A stretch of 12,199 nt of DNA, taken from the NCBI GenBank assembly GCA_023411445.1, contig JAEYOT010000333.1, forward strand, positions 1 through 12,199, given 5' to 3'. Every line of letters begins with the position of its first letter. Position 1 is the stretch's first letter. Positions 6,291 through 12,199 of this stretch are shown piece after piece. Under the pieces are notes generated by a model. That model saw only the letters and a list, made by a program, of their open reading frames with translations. It searched no databases and was not told the DNA's origin. The stretch comes from Pseudomonadota bacterium. GTDB taxonomy: Bacteria; Myxococcota_A; Polyangia; Polyangiales; Polyangiaceae. The position numbers and the translations under genes were made by a program.

Positions 6291-7281
6291 GCTCGTGCTT
6301 GCTGCGCTCCAGCACGGAGCGCCAGCGCTCAGGCCCGAGCGCCTCCGCTGATGCCTGCCAGTAAATCAAGTTGGCCAGCGCGCTGCAGGCTTGCGATACG
6401 GTGGGCGTGACGCCCGTCTTCTCGGCGAGCAGTAGCCAGCGCCGGAGGCCAATCCTGGCCGCTTGCGAGCGCCGCGGATGCCCCAAGCAGGCCAACACCA
6501 AGCGCTTGGTGAGCGGGTTCAGGCGGCCGAAGTTGCCGGCTAGAGTCCGGATCAGCTCGTCGCCGTCGCTCATGGCTCCGAAGATGCGAACCTCGAGCGC
6601 GCCGTAGCTCTGGTGCATCCGCTCCCACGCCTCCAGCGAGCGCTCCGCGTGATGGAGGCCTCGCGCGCGCGGGTTGAAGCGAAACTTGAGGCCGAGCTCG
6701 TGCAGCCGCCGGCCGAGCTCCACGTCTTCGGCGCGCAAGAACGCGGCGTCGAAGCCGCCCGCTGCCTCGATGTGGCGCTTCTCCAGGGATGCGTTGCCGG
6801 TCCAGAATTGGCGGAAGGTCGGCTCGTAGTGGCCGCGCTCCATGGCGGCGTACTGCTGCTCGAGCTTGGCCTGCTCCCAGGCGACCCACGGCTGCGCGTA
6901 GTGAGGGAGGGAGGACAGCGGGCCGAGCACGACCAAGTTCGGCTCGCTGTGGCTGGCCAGGTGCTCCTCGAGCAGCTCGGGCGTAGGCTCCACGTCGTCG
7001 TCGATGAACAGGATCCGCTCGCCTCGAGCCAGCGACACCCCATGATTTCGGGCTCGCGCGGGGCCCGCGTTCTGCTGGCGTACGTGGGTGAGGGTGTAGG
7101 CGCGCGCCGCGTTCTTGCTCAGCCACTCCGCGGTGTCGTCCGTCGAGCCGTCGTCCACGACGATGACCTCGAAGCGATCTGGCCGAGCTCGCTGGCGATC
7201 CAGCCCTGCGAGCACACGCTCCAAGCGGCGCCGCCGATTGAAGGTCGGCATGACGATGCTCAGCTCGGGCAGATCTCTCAT
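6286..7281 (-). CDS. Glycosyltransferase family 2 (GT-A fold)
   Basis: From ATG 7281 the product has 331 residues. The GT2 signature is complete: LSIVMPTFNR (7-16), VIVVDDGSTDDT (39-50), NAGPARARNHG (71-81), the metal/nucleotide-binding motif FIDDDVEP (92-99), GNASLEKR (162-169), and the acceptor-side LRAEDVELGRRL (182-193), where Asp186 is the likely catalytic base. No membrane span is evident, so it should act at the cytoplasmic face on a nucleotide-sugar donor and a lipid-linked acceptor. Donor and linkage cannot be read from sequence. The frame stays open to 7398, but the extra 39 residues (Arg/Pro-rich, crossing the divergent intergenic region) are unlike GT2 N-termini, which begin a few residues before the first strand. 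It converges on the polymerase gene and is divergent from the acyltransferase, consistent with membership of the same glycan locus. Confidence 0.88.
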   Translation of the reverse strand: MRDLPELSIVMPTFNRRRRLERVLAGLDRQRARPDRFEVIVVDDGSTDDTAEWLSKNAARAYTLTHVRQQNAGPARARNHGVSLARGERILFIDDDVEPTPELLEEHLASHSEPNLVVLGPLSSLPHYAQPWVAWEQAKLEQQYAAMERGHYEPTFRQFWTGNASLEKRHIEAAGGFDAAFLRAEDVELGRRLHELGLKFRFNPRARGLHHAERSLEAWERMHQSYGALEVRIFGAMSDGDELIRTLAGNFGRLNPLTKRLVLACLGHPRRSQAARIGLRRWLLLAEKTGVTPTVSQACSALANLIYWQASAEALGPERWRSVLERSKHER

Positions 7282-7320
7282 GATCTCGCCGCTGCCTAGC
7301 ACTACGACAAGTCGATCACA

Positions 7321-7345
7321 ACCGCGGCGAGCCGCCTCGCGCGGT
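7321..7345. promoter_or_regulatory. Imperfect palindrome in the GT2/acyltransferase divergent region
   Basis: The 104-base divergent gap (7282-7385) contains ACCGCG (7321-7326) pairing with CGCGGT (7340-7345) and CGAG (7328-7331) pairing with CTCG (7336-7339). This gives a 10-bp stem with a single bulged G and a CCGC loop. It could be an operator or an RNA hairpin, but GC-rich sequence yields such palindromes by chance. No convincing -35/-10 pair was found in the gap. Confidence 0.3.
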
Positions 7346-7385
7346 ACTGGCCAAGGCCGCCATTCTACGGCACGCTCGGGGAGCT

Positions 7386-8543
7386 TTGTCCGAACCACCC
7401 GCGCGCGCTCCCCGGCTGCACCTCGATCACATCGATGGTCTCCGTGCCATCGCGGCCTTGGTCGTGTACGCCAACCACGCCTACGCCCAAGTGGCGTCCT
7501 CGGACACGGTAGCGCTCGAGTTCCCGTTCTCGCTGGCTCGCGCCACGATGGTAGCCGGCCACCTGTGTGTGACCGTGTTCATCGTGCTCTCCGGGTTTTG
7601 CCTGACTCTGCCGGTGGTGGACAACGCGGGCCAGCTTCGCGGCGGCGTGAAAGAGTTCCTGCGGCGTCGCGCGCGGCGCATCTTGCCGCCGTACTACGCG
7701 GCCGTCGCGTTGTGTCTGCTGCTGATCGCCACCCTGATCGGCGAAAAGACCGGCACGCTGTGGGACTTCCCGGCAGAGGTGGATCGCGCGGCGGTGGTGA
7801 GCCATCTGCTCCTGCTGCAAGATCTGTTCAGCACCAGCCGCATCAACTACGTGTTTTGGTCGATCGCCGTCGAGTGGCACATCTACTTCCTCGTGCCGCT
7901 CTTGGTCTGGGCTTGGCGCCGTTGGGGCGCGGCGCGCGTGGTCATCACCGCGCTGCTGGTCGGCTACGCGCTGCGCATCGGCTTCGCGGATACCCGGCTC
8001 ACCCGAATGCACCCGCAGTTCCTCGGCATGTTCGCGTTCGGCATGTTGGCGGCTTGGCTCGCCCGCTCCTCGGACCCGCGCATGGTCAAGCTGCGTGACG
8101 CGGCGTTCTGGCCCTGGCTCGGGCTGGCCGGCTTCGTCGCGGCGGCGGCGGCCAGCGCTTGGTGGGGCGTGCGCAAGTCCGAAGAGCATTTCTTCGTGCT
8201 CGACCTGCCCGTGGGCGTGATGGCGACGGCGCTCCTCGTCTATTCGTCGCGCCCGACGAAGACCTGGCTGACGCGCGCCCTCGCTGTGAAGCCGCTCGCG
8301 CTGGTTGGCACGTTTTCTTACAGTTTGTATTTGATCCACGCGCCGTTGCTGCAGGTCATGTGGCAGTACGCGCTCACTCCGTTGGGGCTATCCAGGGAAG
8401 CCATGTTGGTAGCGCTGCTCACGGTGGGCCTAGCGCTGGTGCTCTTGGTCGCCTACGCCTTCTTCACTTGCTTCGAGGCGCCGTTCTTGCGGAGCGCCGC
8501 TCGCGCGCGGGCGGAGGCCACACCTGCGCCAGCGGCGCGCTAA
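7386..8543 (+). CDS. Acyltransferase family 3 membrane protein (OafA/YrhL type)
   Basis: The product has 385 residues with about ten hydrophobic segments. Family motifs appear in order: HIDGLRAIAALVVYANHAY (15-33) with the catalytic-site His31, VTVFIVLSGF (62-71), RRRARRILPPYY (93-104), FWSIAVEWHIYFLVPLL (157-173) with the conserved Glu163, and GTFSYSLYLIHAPLL (308-322). These proteins move acyl groups, usually acetyl, across the inner membrane onto sugars of O-antigens, exopolysaccharides or peptidoglycan. There is no fused SGNH domain; the protein ends with an Ala/Arg-rich tail. The start is taken as TTG 7386, because the DGLRA motif must be included and no ATG or GTG lies just upstream in frame. 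GGGGAG at 7378-7383 is only two bases away, so spacing is poor and the true start is uncertain by a few codons. Its setting beside a GT2 and a Wzy/Wzz operon suggests it decorates the same polymer. Confidence 0.87.
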   Translation: MSEPPARAPRLHLDHIDGLRAIAALVVYANHAYAQVASSDTVALEFPFSLARATMVAGHLCVTVFIVLSGFCLTLPVVDNAGQLRGGVKEFLRRRARRILPPYYAAVALCLLLIATLIGEKTGTLWDFPAEVDRAAVVSHLLLLQDLFSTSRINYVFWSIAVEWHIYFLVPLLVWAWRRWGAARVVITALLVGYALRIGFADTRLTRMHPQFLGMFAFGMLAAWLARSSDPRMVKLRDAAFWPWLGLAGFVAAAAASAWWGVRKSEEHFFVLDLPVGVMATALLVYSSRPTKTWLTRALAVKPLALVGTFSYSLYLIHAPLLQVMWQYALTPLGLSREAMLVALLTVGLALVLLVAYAFFTCFEAPFLRSAARARAEATPAPAAR

Positions 8544-8568
8544 CGGCCGCTCCGTCCTGAACTTTATC

Positions 8569-8683
8569 CTGCTGGAAACAATGTAAGCAGCGGCTCGGCG
8601 CACCCTGACCGATAGTGGTGGCTAAATAAGCTACCAAAGCCGCCCAATGTTCGGGCGGGCGGCTTGACCCCGGCTGCACGGGG
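8569..8683 (+). other. Run of adjacent hairpins in the leader of the diheme protein gene
   Basis: The 158-base gap 8544-8701 is less GC-rich than its surroundings and holds several hairpins in a row. CTGCT 8569-8573 pairs with AGCAG 8586-8590. TGGTGGCT 8616-8623 pairs with AGCTACCA 8629-8636 (8 bp, one G-U, loop AAATA). AAGCCGCCC 8637-8645 pairs with GGGCGGCTT 8657-8665 (9 bp perfect). CCCCG 8668-8672 pairs with CGGGG 8679-8683. The last ends 18 bases before the GTG at 8702. A further 6-bp stem (8531-8536 with 8546-8551) spans the upstream stop codon. The run could be a terminator cluster for the acyltransferase gene or a structured 5' leader for the next gene. No T-tract follows any stem, and I recognise no known riboswitch consensus. 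Confidence 0.45.
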
Positions 8684-8701
8684 ACGTATTCCCAGGTCAT
8701 C

Positions 8702-10057
8702 GTGGCATTCCCGGTCTTGGCGAAAGGGCGCCTGCCGCAAGCGCTGTCTCTCCTCACGGCGTTGCTTACGGCGTGCGGTGGCGGCGAGAAGCCGAGTGAA
8801 ACCCCCCAGGCCGATCTGTCGCTGCGTGAGCGGATGGCGAGCTTTGCCCTGCCGGCGACGCCGCGCCCGCTACCTGACCCGACCAACAAGTACGCGGACG
8901 ATCCGGCGGCTGCGGAGCTAGGGAAGAAGTTCTTCTTCGATACCCGTTTCTCCGGGCCGCTGTTGGATCAAGCGAACAACGGTCAGCCGGGGACGCTCGG
9001 GAAGGTCGGAGAGACCGGCAAGGTGGCGTGCGCCAGCTGTCACGTCCCCTCCGGTGCCTTCGCAGACACGCGCAGCACCCGTGGGCAGATCTCGCTCGGT
9101 GCGGCGTGGTCGCATCGCCGGGCGCCTTCACTGCTGGACGTCGGCCAGCGGCGCTTCCTCAACTGGGATGGCAGCCGCGACGCTGCCTTCAGCCAGCCTT
9201 TTACGCCAATCGAGGACGCGGGTGAGTTCAACAGCTCGCGCTTGTTCGTAGCTCAGCAGATCCAGCGATTGTACTTGGCCGAGTACGAGGCGGTGTTCGG
9301 TCCATTTCCGGACATCTCCGCGTTCGACGCGGTCGAGCCGGCGGATGCTGGCTGCAATGCCATCCCGGACGACGTGGTGCACGGTTTCTGCGAAAAGCCG
9401 GGCCACGACGATCCCAACGTCACGCGGGTCGTCGTCAACATGGGCAAGGCCATTCAAGCTTACACACGCCAGCTCTCGTGCGGCCCCGGTCGCTTCGACG
9501 CTTGGCTGGCCGGTGACGACGCGGCGCTCAGCGCGGACGAGCAGGCCGGCGCCGCGCTGTTCATGGGCAAGGGCGGCTGCACTCAGTGCCACCGAGGCCC
9601 GTATTTCACGGACGACTACTTCCACAACGTCGGCATGGCGCCGAACTTCGCGTTGTTCGTCGTGCCCATCACGGACAACGGCGCCAGCGACGGTATCGCG
9701 GCGCTGCTTCGCGATCCGCTCAACTCCAAGGGTGACTACAGCGATGGTAGCGATGATCGTCAGGACGTATTGCCGGACGATCCTTCCGTCCTGCTGGGGG
9801 CGTTCAAGACGCCAAGCCTGCGCTGCGTGAACCGTCGACCCAGCTTCATGCGCACGGGCCAGTTTCGCAGTCTGGAGGACGTGGTGTATTTCTTCGCGCG
9901 GGGCGGCAACGCCAGCGGCTTTCCAGGTCAGTCCGAGAACCGCCCGCGTGACCTGTCCAGTGAGGAGAGGGCGCAGTTGGTGGCGTTCTTGCGCGCGCTC
10001 GACGGGCCGGGGCCGGATCCGTCACTCATAGAGCCGCCGACGCTTCCTTCGCTATGA
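8702..10057 (+). CDS. Lipoprotein of the diheme cytochrome c peroxidase/MauG family
   Basis: The product has 451 residues. The signal peptide ends in the lipobox LTAC with Cys25, followed by Gly-Gly-Gly, so it is a probable outer-membrane lipoprotein. The first haem domain has LGKKFFFDTRFSG (73-85), haem site CASCH (110-114), FADTR (120-124) and LNWDGSRD (153-160). The second has ELSADE-like DAALSADEQAGAALF (273-287), haem site CTQCH (293-297), RGPYFTDDYFHNVG (298-311), and FKTPSLR (368-374) with SFMRTGQFRSLEDVVYFF (381-398). Family members reduce hydrogen peroxide or, as in MauG and MbnH, oxidise protein side chains. By remembered alignment, the position of the second-haem distal ligand (Met in cytochrome c peroxidase, Tyr in MauG) falls on Phe398, and the usual HDG is RTG here, so chemistry may differ. 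Extra cysteines at 218, 230, 260 and 375 could form disulfides. GTG 8702 has AGG five bases upstream; TTG 8717 is an alternative. An orphan lipoprotein gene follows after 31 bases. Confidence 0.88.
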   Translation: MAFPVLAKGRLPQALSLLTALLTACGGGEKPSETPQADLSLRERMASFALPATPRPLPDPTNKYADDPAAAELGKKFFFDTRFSGPLLDQANNGQPGTLGKVGETGKVACASCHVPSGAFADTRSTRGQISLGAAWSHRRAPSLLDVGQRRFLNWDGSRDAAFSQPFTPIEDAGEFNSSRLFVAQQIQRLYLAEYEAVFGPFPDISAFDAVEPADAGCNAIPDDVVHGFCEKPGHDDPNVTRVVVNMGKAIQAYTRQLSCGPGRFDAWLAGDDAALSADEQAGAALFMGKGGCTQCHRGPYFTDDYFHNVGMAPNFALFVVPITDNGASDGIAALLRDPLNSKGDYSDGSDDRQDVLPDDPSVLLGAFKTPSLRCVNRRPSFMRTGQFRSLEDVVYFFARGGNASGFPGQSENRPRDLSSEERAQLVAFLRALDGPGPDPSLIEPPTLPSL

Positions 10058-10076
10058 GATCTTCGCTTACGGTATC

Positions 10077-10081
10077 GAGGG
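10077..10081 (+). promoter_or_regulatory. Shine-Dalgarno GAGGG for the orphan lipoprotein gene
   Basis: GAGGG lies 7 bases before ATG 10089 in the 31-base gap after the diheme protein stop. It fixes the start and fits co-transcription of the two genes. Confidence 0.6.
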
Positions 10082-10088
10082 CATCATC

Positions 10089-11570
10089 ATGAGCATTCGT
10101 TCCACCTCATTGGCCTGTGTCATCGTGCTGGGCTCCGCGTTGATGGCTTGTTCCAGCGGCAAGTCACCACAAACCCCGAGCGCTGCTGGCGGCAGCGGCA
10201 GCGGGAACGGCGGTGGCAGTAGTGGCGGTGGCGGCGGACCGCTGCCGATGGAGGTTCCCCCGCGCTCGCCGCCAGGGAGCTGCGGCCTGGAGAACCCTGC
10301 CTTCTGCGAGGACTTCGAGAAGAAGTCGCCGGGAGGTCGCGCGGGCGACATGGACGACTCGCTCTGGGCATTCGCGCGCTGGAGCCATTTGGGTGGGCAG
10401 TTCTTCGTGCGCAAGGCTGCCGCCACGGAGACGAACCGCACGATCAGCTCGGTGTTCTGCGGCGAGCCCTTCTCCGGGCTGCTCATGCCATCGGACGTAC
10501 AGATCTGCGACGGCATTGGCGTGGACGGCCTGGTCTCCGCGCAAATGAACGAGGTATTCGACGACCTCGGCGACTTCGGCATCAACTCATTCCGCTCTCG
10601 CCAGTTGTTCGACTTCACCGACCGCGTCGGCACCGTGGTGTTCGACGTGGACGCGAAGGTCAACCCGAGGGCGCAGGGGCATGGCTGGTGGGTAGAGTTC
10701 TGGATCACTGAGGATCCGGAGCCGTTGCCTTATCACGAGGCGCCCACGGTGCTGTCCTACCCGCGCAACGGGCTCGGCCTCAACTTCGTGGGCGATAACG
10801 ACTGCCCGCAGGGGCGTGAAGCCACCAGCCTGCAGCGCGTGTTCGTGACGAACAACCACAAGATCATCCACGAGTACACGGCGGGCGAGCTCGATCACAA
10901 GAATGACCGCGATCGCTGCGTGAAGACTCAGGATCAGAAGCTGAACCGCTTCAAGATCAAGGTCAGCAAGGACAGGCTCGAGGTCTGGGGCAGCCACTAC
11001 GATGATCCGCAGAACCTGCACTTGATGGCATCGACGTCCTCGCTGGATCTGAACTTCACTCGTGGTTACATTCACCTGCAGCACTCCCAGTACAACGCGC
11101 CGAAGGACGGCAACGTCACCGGCGTGCAGACGTACCGCTGGGACAACATCGGCTTTGATGGACCCAGCTACGCGCCCACACGCGCCTTCGCGGTGCCCGA
11201 CAACACGCAGGAGCTGCGCGGCAACGACGGGCCGGGGATCATGTATGGCTACCGCATCACCTCGGAGCGTACGCTCGACCTGACCGTCCCGGACGTGGAG
11301 CTCAAGGACGCTACCCACGCCTCGCTGGACCTCAACACGTTCACGTGGGGGCCGCGGACCGTGGAGTTCACCGTCAACGGCGGACCGCCTCACACCTTCG
11401 CAGTGCCGGACTTCGGGCGGGACGGCGTACGTTGCAACTCCGTGCCGGTCGAGCTGAGCGAGCTGGTCGACGGCGACAACCTGCTCACCTTCCGGATGAC
11501 GACGCCGCAGAACGACGAGCTGCCCGAGTTCATCGGAAACATCGACCTCACGTTGGACACGATGAAATAG
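10089..11570 (+). CDS. Orphan lipoprotein with lectin-like (LamG/concanavalin-type) and second beta-sandwich domain
   Basis: The product has 493 residues. A signal peptide ends in lipobox LMAC with Cys21, followed by a Gly/Ser linker (34-50). Residues about 64-360 look like a jelly-roll domain. It opens with ENPAFCEDFEKK (68-79), a start common to Myxococcota surface proteins with a concanavalin-like fold. It contains GTVVFDVDAKV (181-191), HGWWVEFWI (198-206) and RFKIKVSKDRLEVW (287-300), and closes with TYRWDNIGFDGP (348-359). Residues about 361-493 appear to be a separate beta-sandwich ending NLLTFRMTTP (464-473) and GNIDLTLDTMK. Seven cysteines after the lipobox (65, 73, 124, 140, 239, 277, 449) could form disulfides. 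No catalytic motif is evident. I do not recognise the family; carbohydrate or protein binding on the cell surface is inferred from the apparent fold. It lies in a probable operon with the diheme protein upstream and the propeller lipoprotein 19 bases downstream. Confidence 0.72.
   Translation: MSIRSTSLACVIVLGSALMACSSGKSPQTPSAAGGSGSGNGGGSSGGGGGPLPMEVPPRSPPGSCGLENPAFCEDFEKKSPGGRAGDMDDSLWAFARWSHLGGQFFVRKAAATETNRTISSVFCGEPFSGLLMPSDVQICDGIGVDGLVSAQMNEVFDDLGDFGINSFRSRQLFDFTDRVGTVVFDVDAKVNPRAQGHGWWVEFWITEDPEPLPYHEAPTVLSYPRNGLGLNFVGDNDCPQGREATSLQRVFVTNNHKIIHEYTAGELDHKNDRDRCVKTQDQKLNRFKIKVSKDRLEVWGSHYDDPQNLHLMASTSSLDLNFTRGYIHLQHSQYNAPKDGNVTGVQTYRWDNIGFDGPSYAPTRAFAVPDNTQELRGNDGPGIMYGYRITSERTLDLTVPDVELKDATHASLDLNTFTWGPRTVEFTVNGGPPHTFAVPDFGRDGVRCNSVPVELSELVDGDNLLTFRMTTPQNDELPEFIGNIDLTLDTMK
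10188..10238 (+). repeat. Low-complexity GGN/AGC tract encoding a Gly/Ser linker
   Basis: These 51 bases encode 17 residues, almost all Gly or Ser, directly after the lipidation region of the orphan lipoprotein. The tract would act as a flexible tether holding the folded domains away from the membrane. Its near-repetitive codons make length variation between strains likely. Confidence 0.7.
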
Positions 11571-11589
11571 ATCGCTAGTCTGCGGCCCC

Positions 11590-12199
11590 ATGCTCGTCTC
11601 GCCCGGAAGGCTCCGCTCCCCTTGGTGTCGCTCGCTTCAGCACGCGTTGCTCGGCGGCTTGGTGCTAGTCGCGACGGGCTGCACGTTCTACACGTCGTGC
11701 CCTACGGACGACGGCCGCGGTAATAACGACTCGGGGCCGCTCAGCGGGGAGCCGCCGGAGGGCGAGTGGGAGCCAGTGGTCCCGGCCGAGGTGGCTGACA
11801 TCGAGATGTCGTGCGGCCCTGCCGACTACATGGCGGGTAGCCCGATCGCGGACCTCCTCGTCGCCAACATCAACGAAAGCGGGCTGTGGGCGAGCGACGA
11901 CGGCGGCGACAGCTGGCGCCAGCTCGGTCTGGGCGAGGGCTCCGCGAGCGTGCCGATCGTGACTCGCTCGATCGTCTTCGATCCGGAGAACCAAGACCGC
12001 TTCTGGCAGATCGGCGGCGACGCGGAAACGCCGGGCCTGCTGCACACCGTGGACGGCGGTGAGACCTTCGAGCAGCTGTCGGACGTCACGGAGCTAGAGG
12101 CGCTGAGCGTGGACTTCGCCGACGGCAAGCGGCGTACGCTGCTCGCCACCGGTCGCGCCGAGGAGCAACGCGTGCTGTTGTCGAAGGACGGCGGAGCGT
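11590..12199 (+). CDS. Asp-box (BNR/sialidase-like) beta-propeller lipoprotein, N-terminal part (runs off window)
   Basis: The frame is open from ATG 11590 to the window end, giving 203 complete codons. An Arg-rich n-region and hydrophobic core (ALLGGLVLVA) lead to a lipobox-like ATGC with Cys31. An acidic, Gly/Pro-rich linker spans about 38-65. Asp-box motifs (S-x-D-x-G-x-x-W/F) recur at about 50-residue spacing: SDDGGDSW (102-109), TVDGGETF (153-160), and SKDGGA at the window edge. This marks a BNR-type beta-propeller as in sialidases, sortilin-like proteins and photosystem assembly factors. Nothing visible yet indicates enzyme activity, and a surface binding scaffold is equally likely. The gap to the preceding stop is 19 bases, so it is probably in the same transcript, although no clear ribosome site precedes the ATG. 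Confidence 0.78.
   Translation, partial: MLVSPGRLRSPWCRSLQHALLGGLVLVATGCTFYTSCPTDDGRGNNDSGPLSGEPPEGEWEPVVPAEVADIEMSCGPADYMAGSPIADLLVANINESGLWASDDGGDSWRQLGLGEGSASVPIVTRSIVFDPENQDRFWQIGGDAETPGLLHTVDGGETFEQLSDVTELEALSVDFADGKRRTLLATGRAEEQRVLLSKDGGA

Noticed and set aside
7282..7398. Upstream extension of the GT2 gene by 39 codons
   Set aside because: It would fill the divergent intergenic region with Arg/Pro-rich sequence and overlap the acyltransferase start. The GT2 fold starts immediately after ATG 7281.
7365..8339. Long minus-strand frame opposite the acyltransferase gene
   Set aside because: It is an Arg/His/Gln-rich antisense shadow with no motifs; the plus strand carries all acyltransferase-3 signatures.
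8531..8665. Integron attC site downstream of the acyltransferase gene
   Set aside because: The stems are palindromic and follow a stop codon, but the required paired GTTRRRY and RYYYAAC core sites are not present, and no integrase is in view.
8569..8683. tRNA or known riboswitch such as cyclic-di-GMP or cobalamin
   Set aside because: There is no T-loop or cloverleaf spacing, and the conserved loop sequences of those riboswitches are not found, so only an unassigned hairpin cluster is reported.
11570..11589. Intrinsic terminator between the orphan lipoprotein and the propeller gene
   Set aside because: The 19-base gap has no stem or T-tract, which favours co-transcription.
10587..11591. Long minus-strand frame opposite the orphan lipoprotein gene
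   Set aside because: It is a Val/Arg/His-rich shadow. The plus-strand frame has a ribosome site, signal peptide and lipobox.

Overview
The window is a high-GC (by eye about 63-66%), gene-dense stretch with strong G/C preference at third codon positions. Several proteins have the flavour of soil Myxococcota (Polyangia-type deltaproteobacteria): lipoproteins with Gly/Ser-rich linkers after the lipobox, an Asp-box propeller lipoprotein, a GH44 glycanase and a kinase-less polysaccharide co-polymerase. This assignment is inferred from protein style and composition; no marker gene is present. The first ~227 bases look different: they encode a beta/gammaproteobacterial-type RelA TGS domain that stops abruptly. 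The left edge may therefore be a foreign remnant or an assembly join.

Layout. (1) 3-242, end of a RelA-like TGS domain. (2) 239-757, a small protein resembling the bacterial tyrosine kinase (BY-kinase/ParA) fold with its P-loop lysine lost. (3) 761-2881, minus strand, a membrane-anchored GH44 glycoside hydrolase. (4) 3015-6278, plus strand, a compact operon: Wzz/GumC-type chain-length regulator, an unrecognised 56-aa small membrane protein (4543-4713), and a Wzy/O-antigen-ligase-family membrane protein whose start overlaps the small gene's stop. (5) 6286-7281, minus strand, a GT2 glycosyltransferase whose stop shares a small palindrome with the convergent polymerase stop. (6) 7386-8543, plus strand, an acyltransferase-3 membrane enzyme. 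(7) 8544-8701, a less GC-rich leader with several adjacent hairpins. (8) 8702 to the window end, plus strand, three consecutive lipoprotein genes: a MauG/cytochrome c peroxidase-type diheme protein, an orphan two-domain beta-rich protein, and the start of an Asp-box (BNR) beta-propeller.

Function. Items 2-6 form part of an exopolysaccharide or O-antigen locus of the Wzx/Wzy type. The GT2 enzyme would add a sugar, the acyltransferase would decorate the polymer, the Wzy-like protein would polymerise or ligate it, and the Wzz-like protein would set chain length, perhaps with the degenerate kinase-like protein as a non-catalytic partner. The GH44 enzyme is a candidate processing or degrading glycanase, which would imply a beta-1,4-linked backbone. 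No flippase, priming transferase or sugar-nucleotide gene is visible. The lipoprotein block downstream is a separate surface module, probably periplasmic or outer-membrane, of unknown purpose.

The least-described elements are the 56-aa small protein, the P-loop-dead kinase-like protein, the hairpin-rich leader at 8569-8683, and the diheme/lectin-like/propeller lipoprotein trio. No tRNA, rRNA, CRISPR array, insertion sequence or integrase was recognised.
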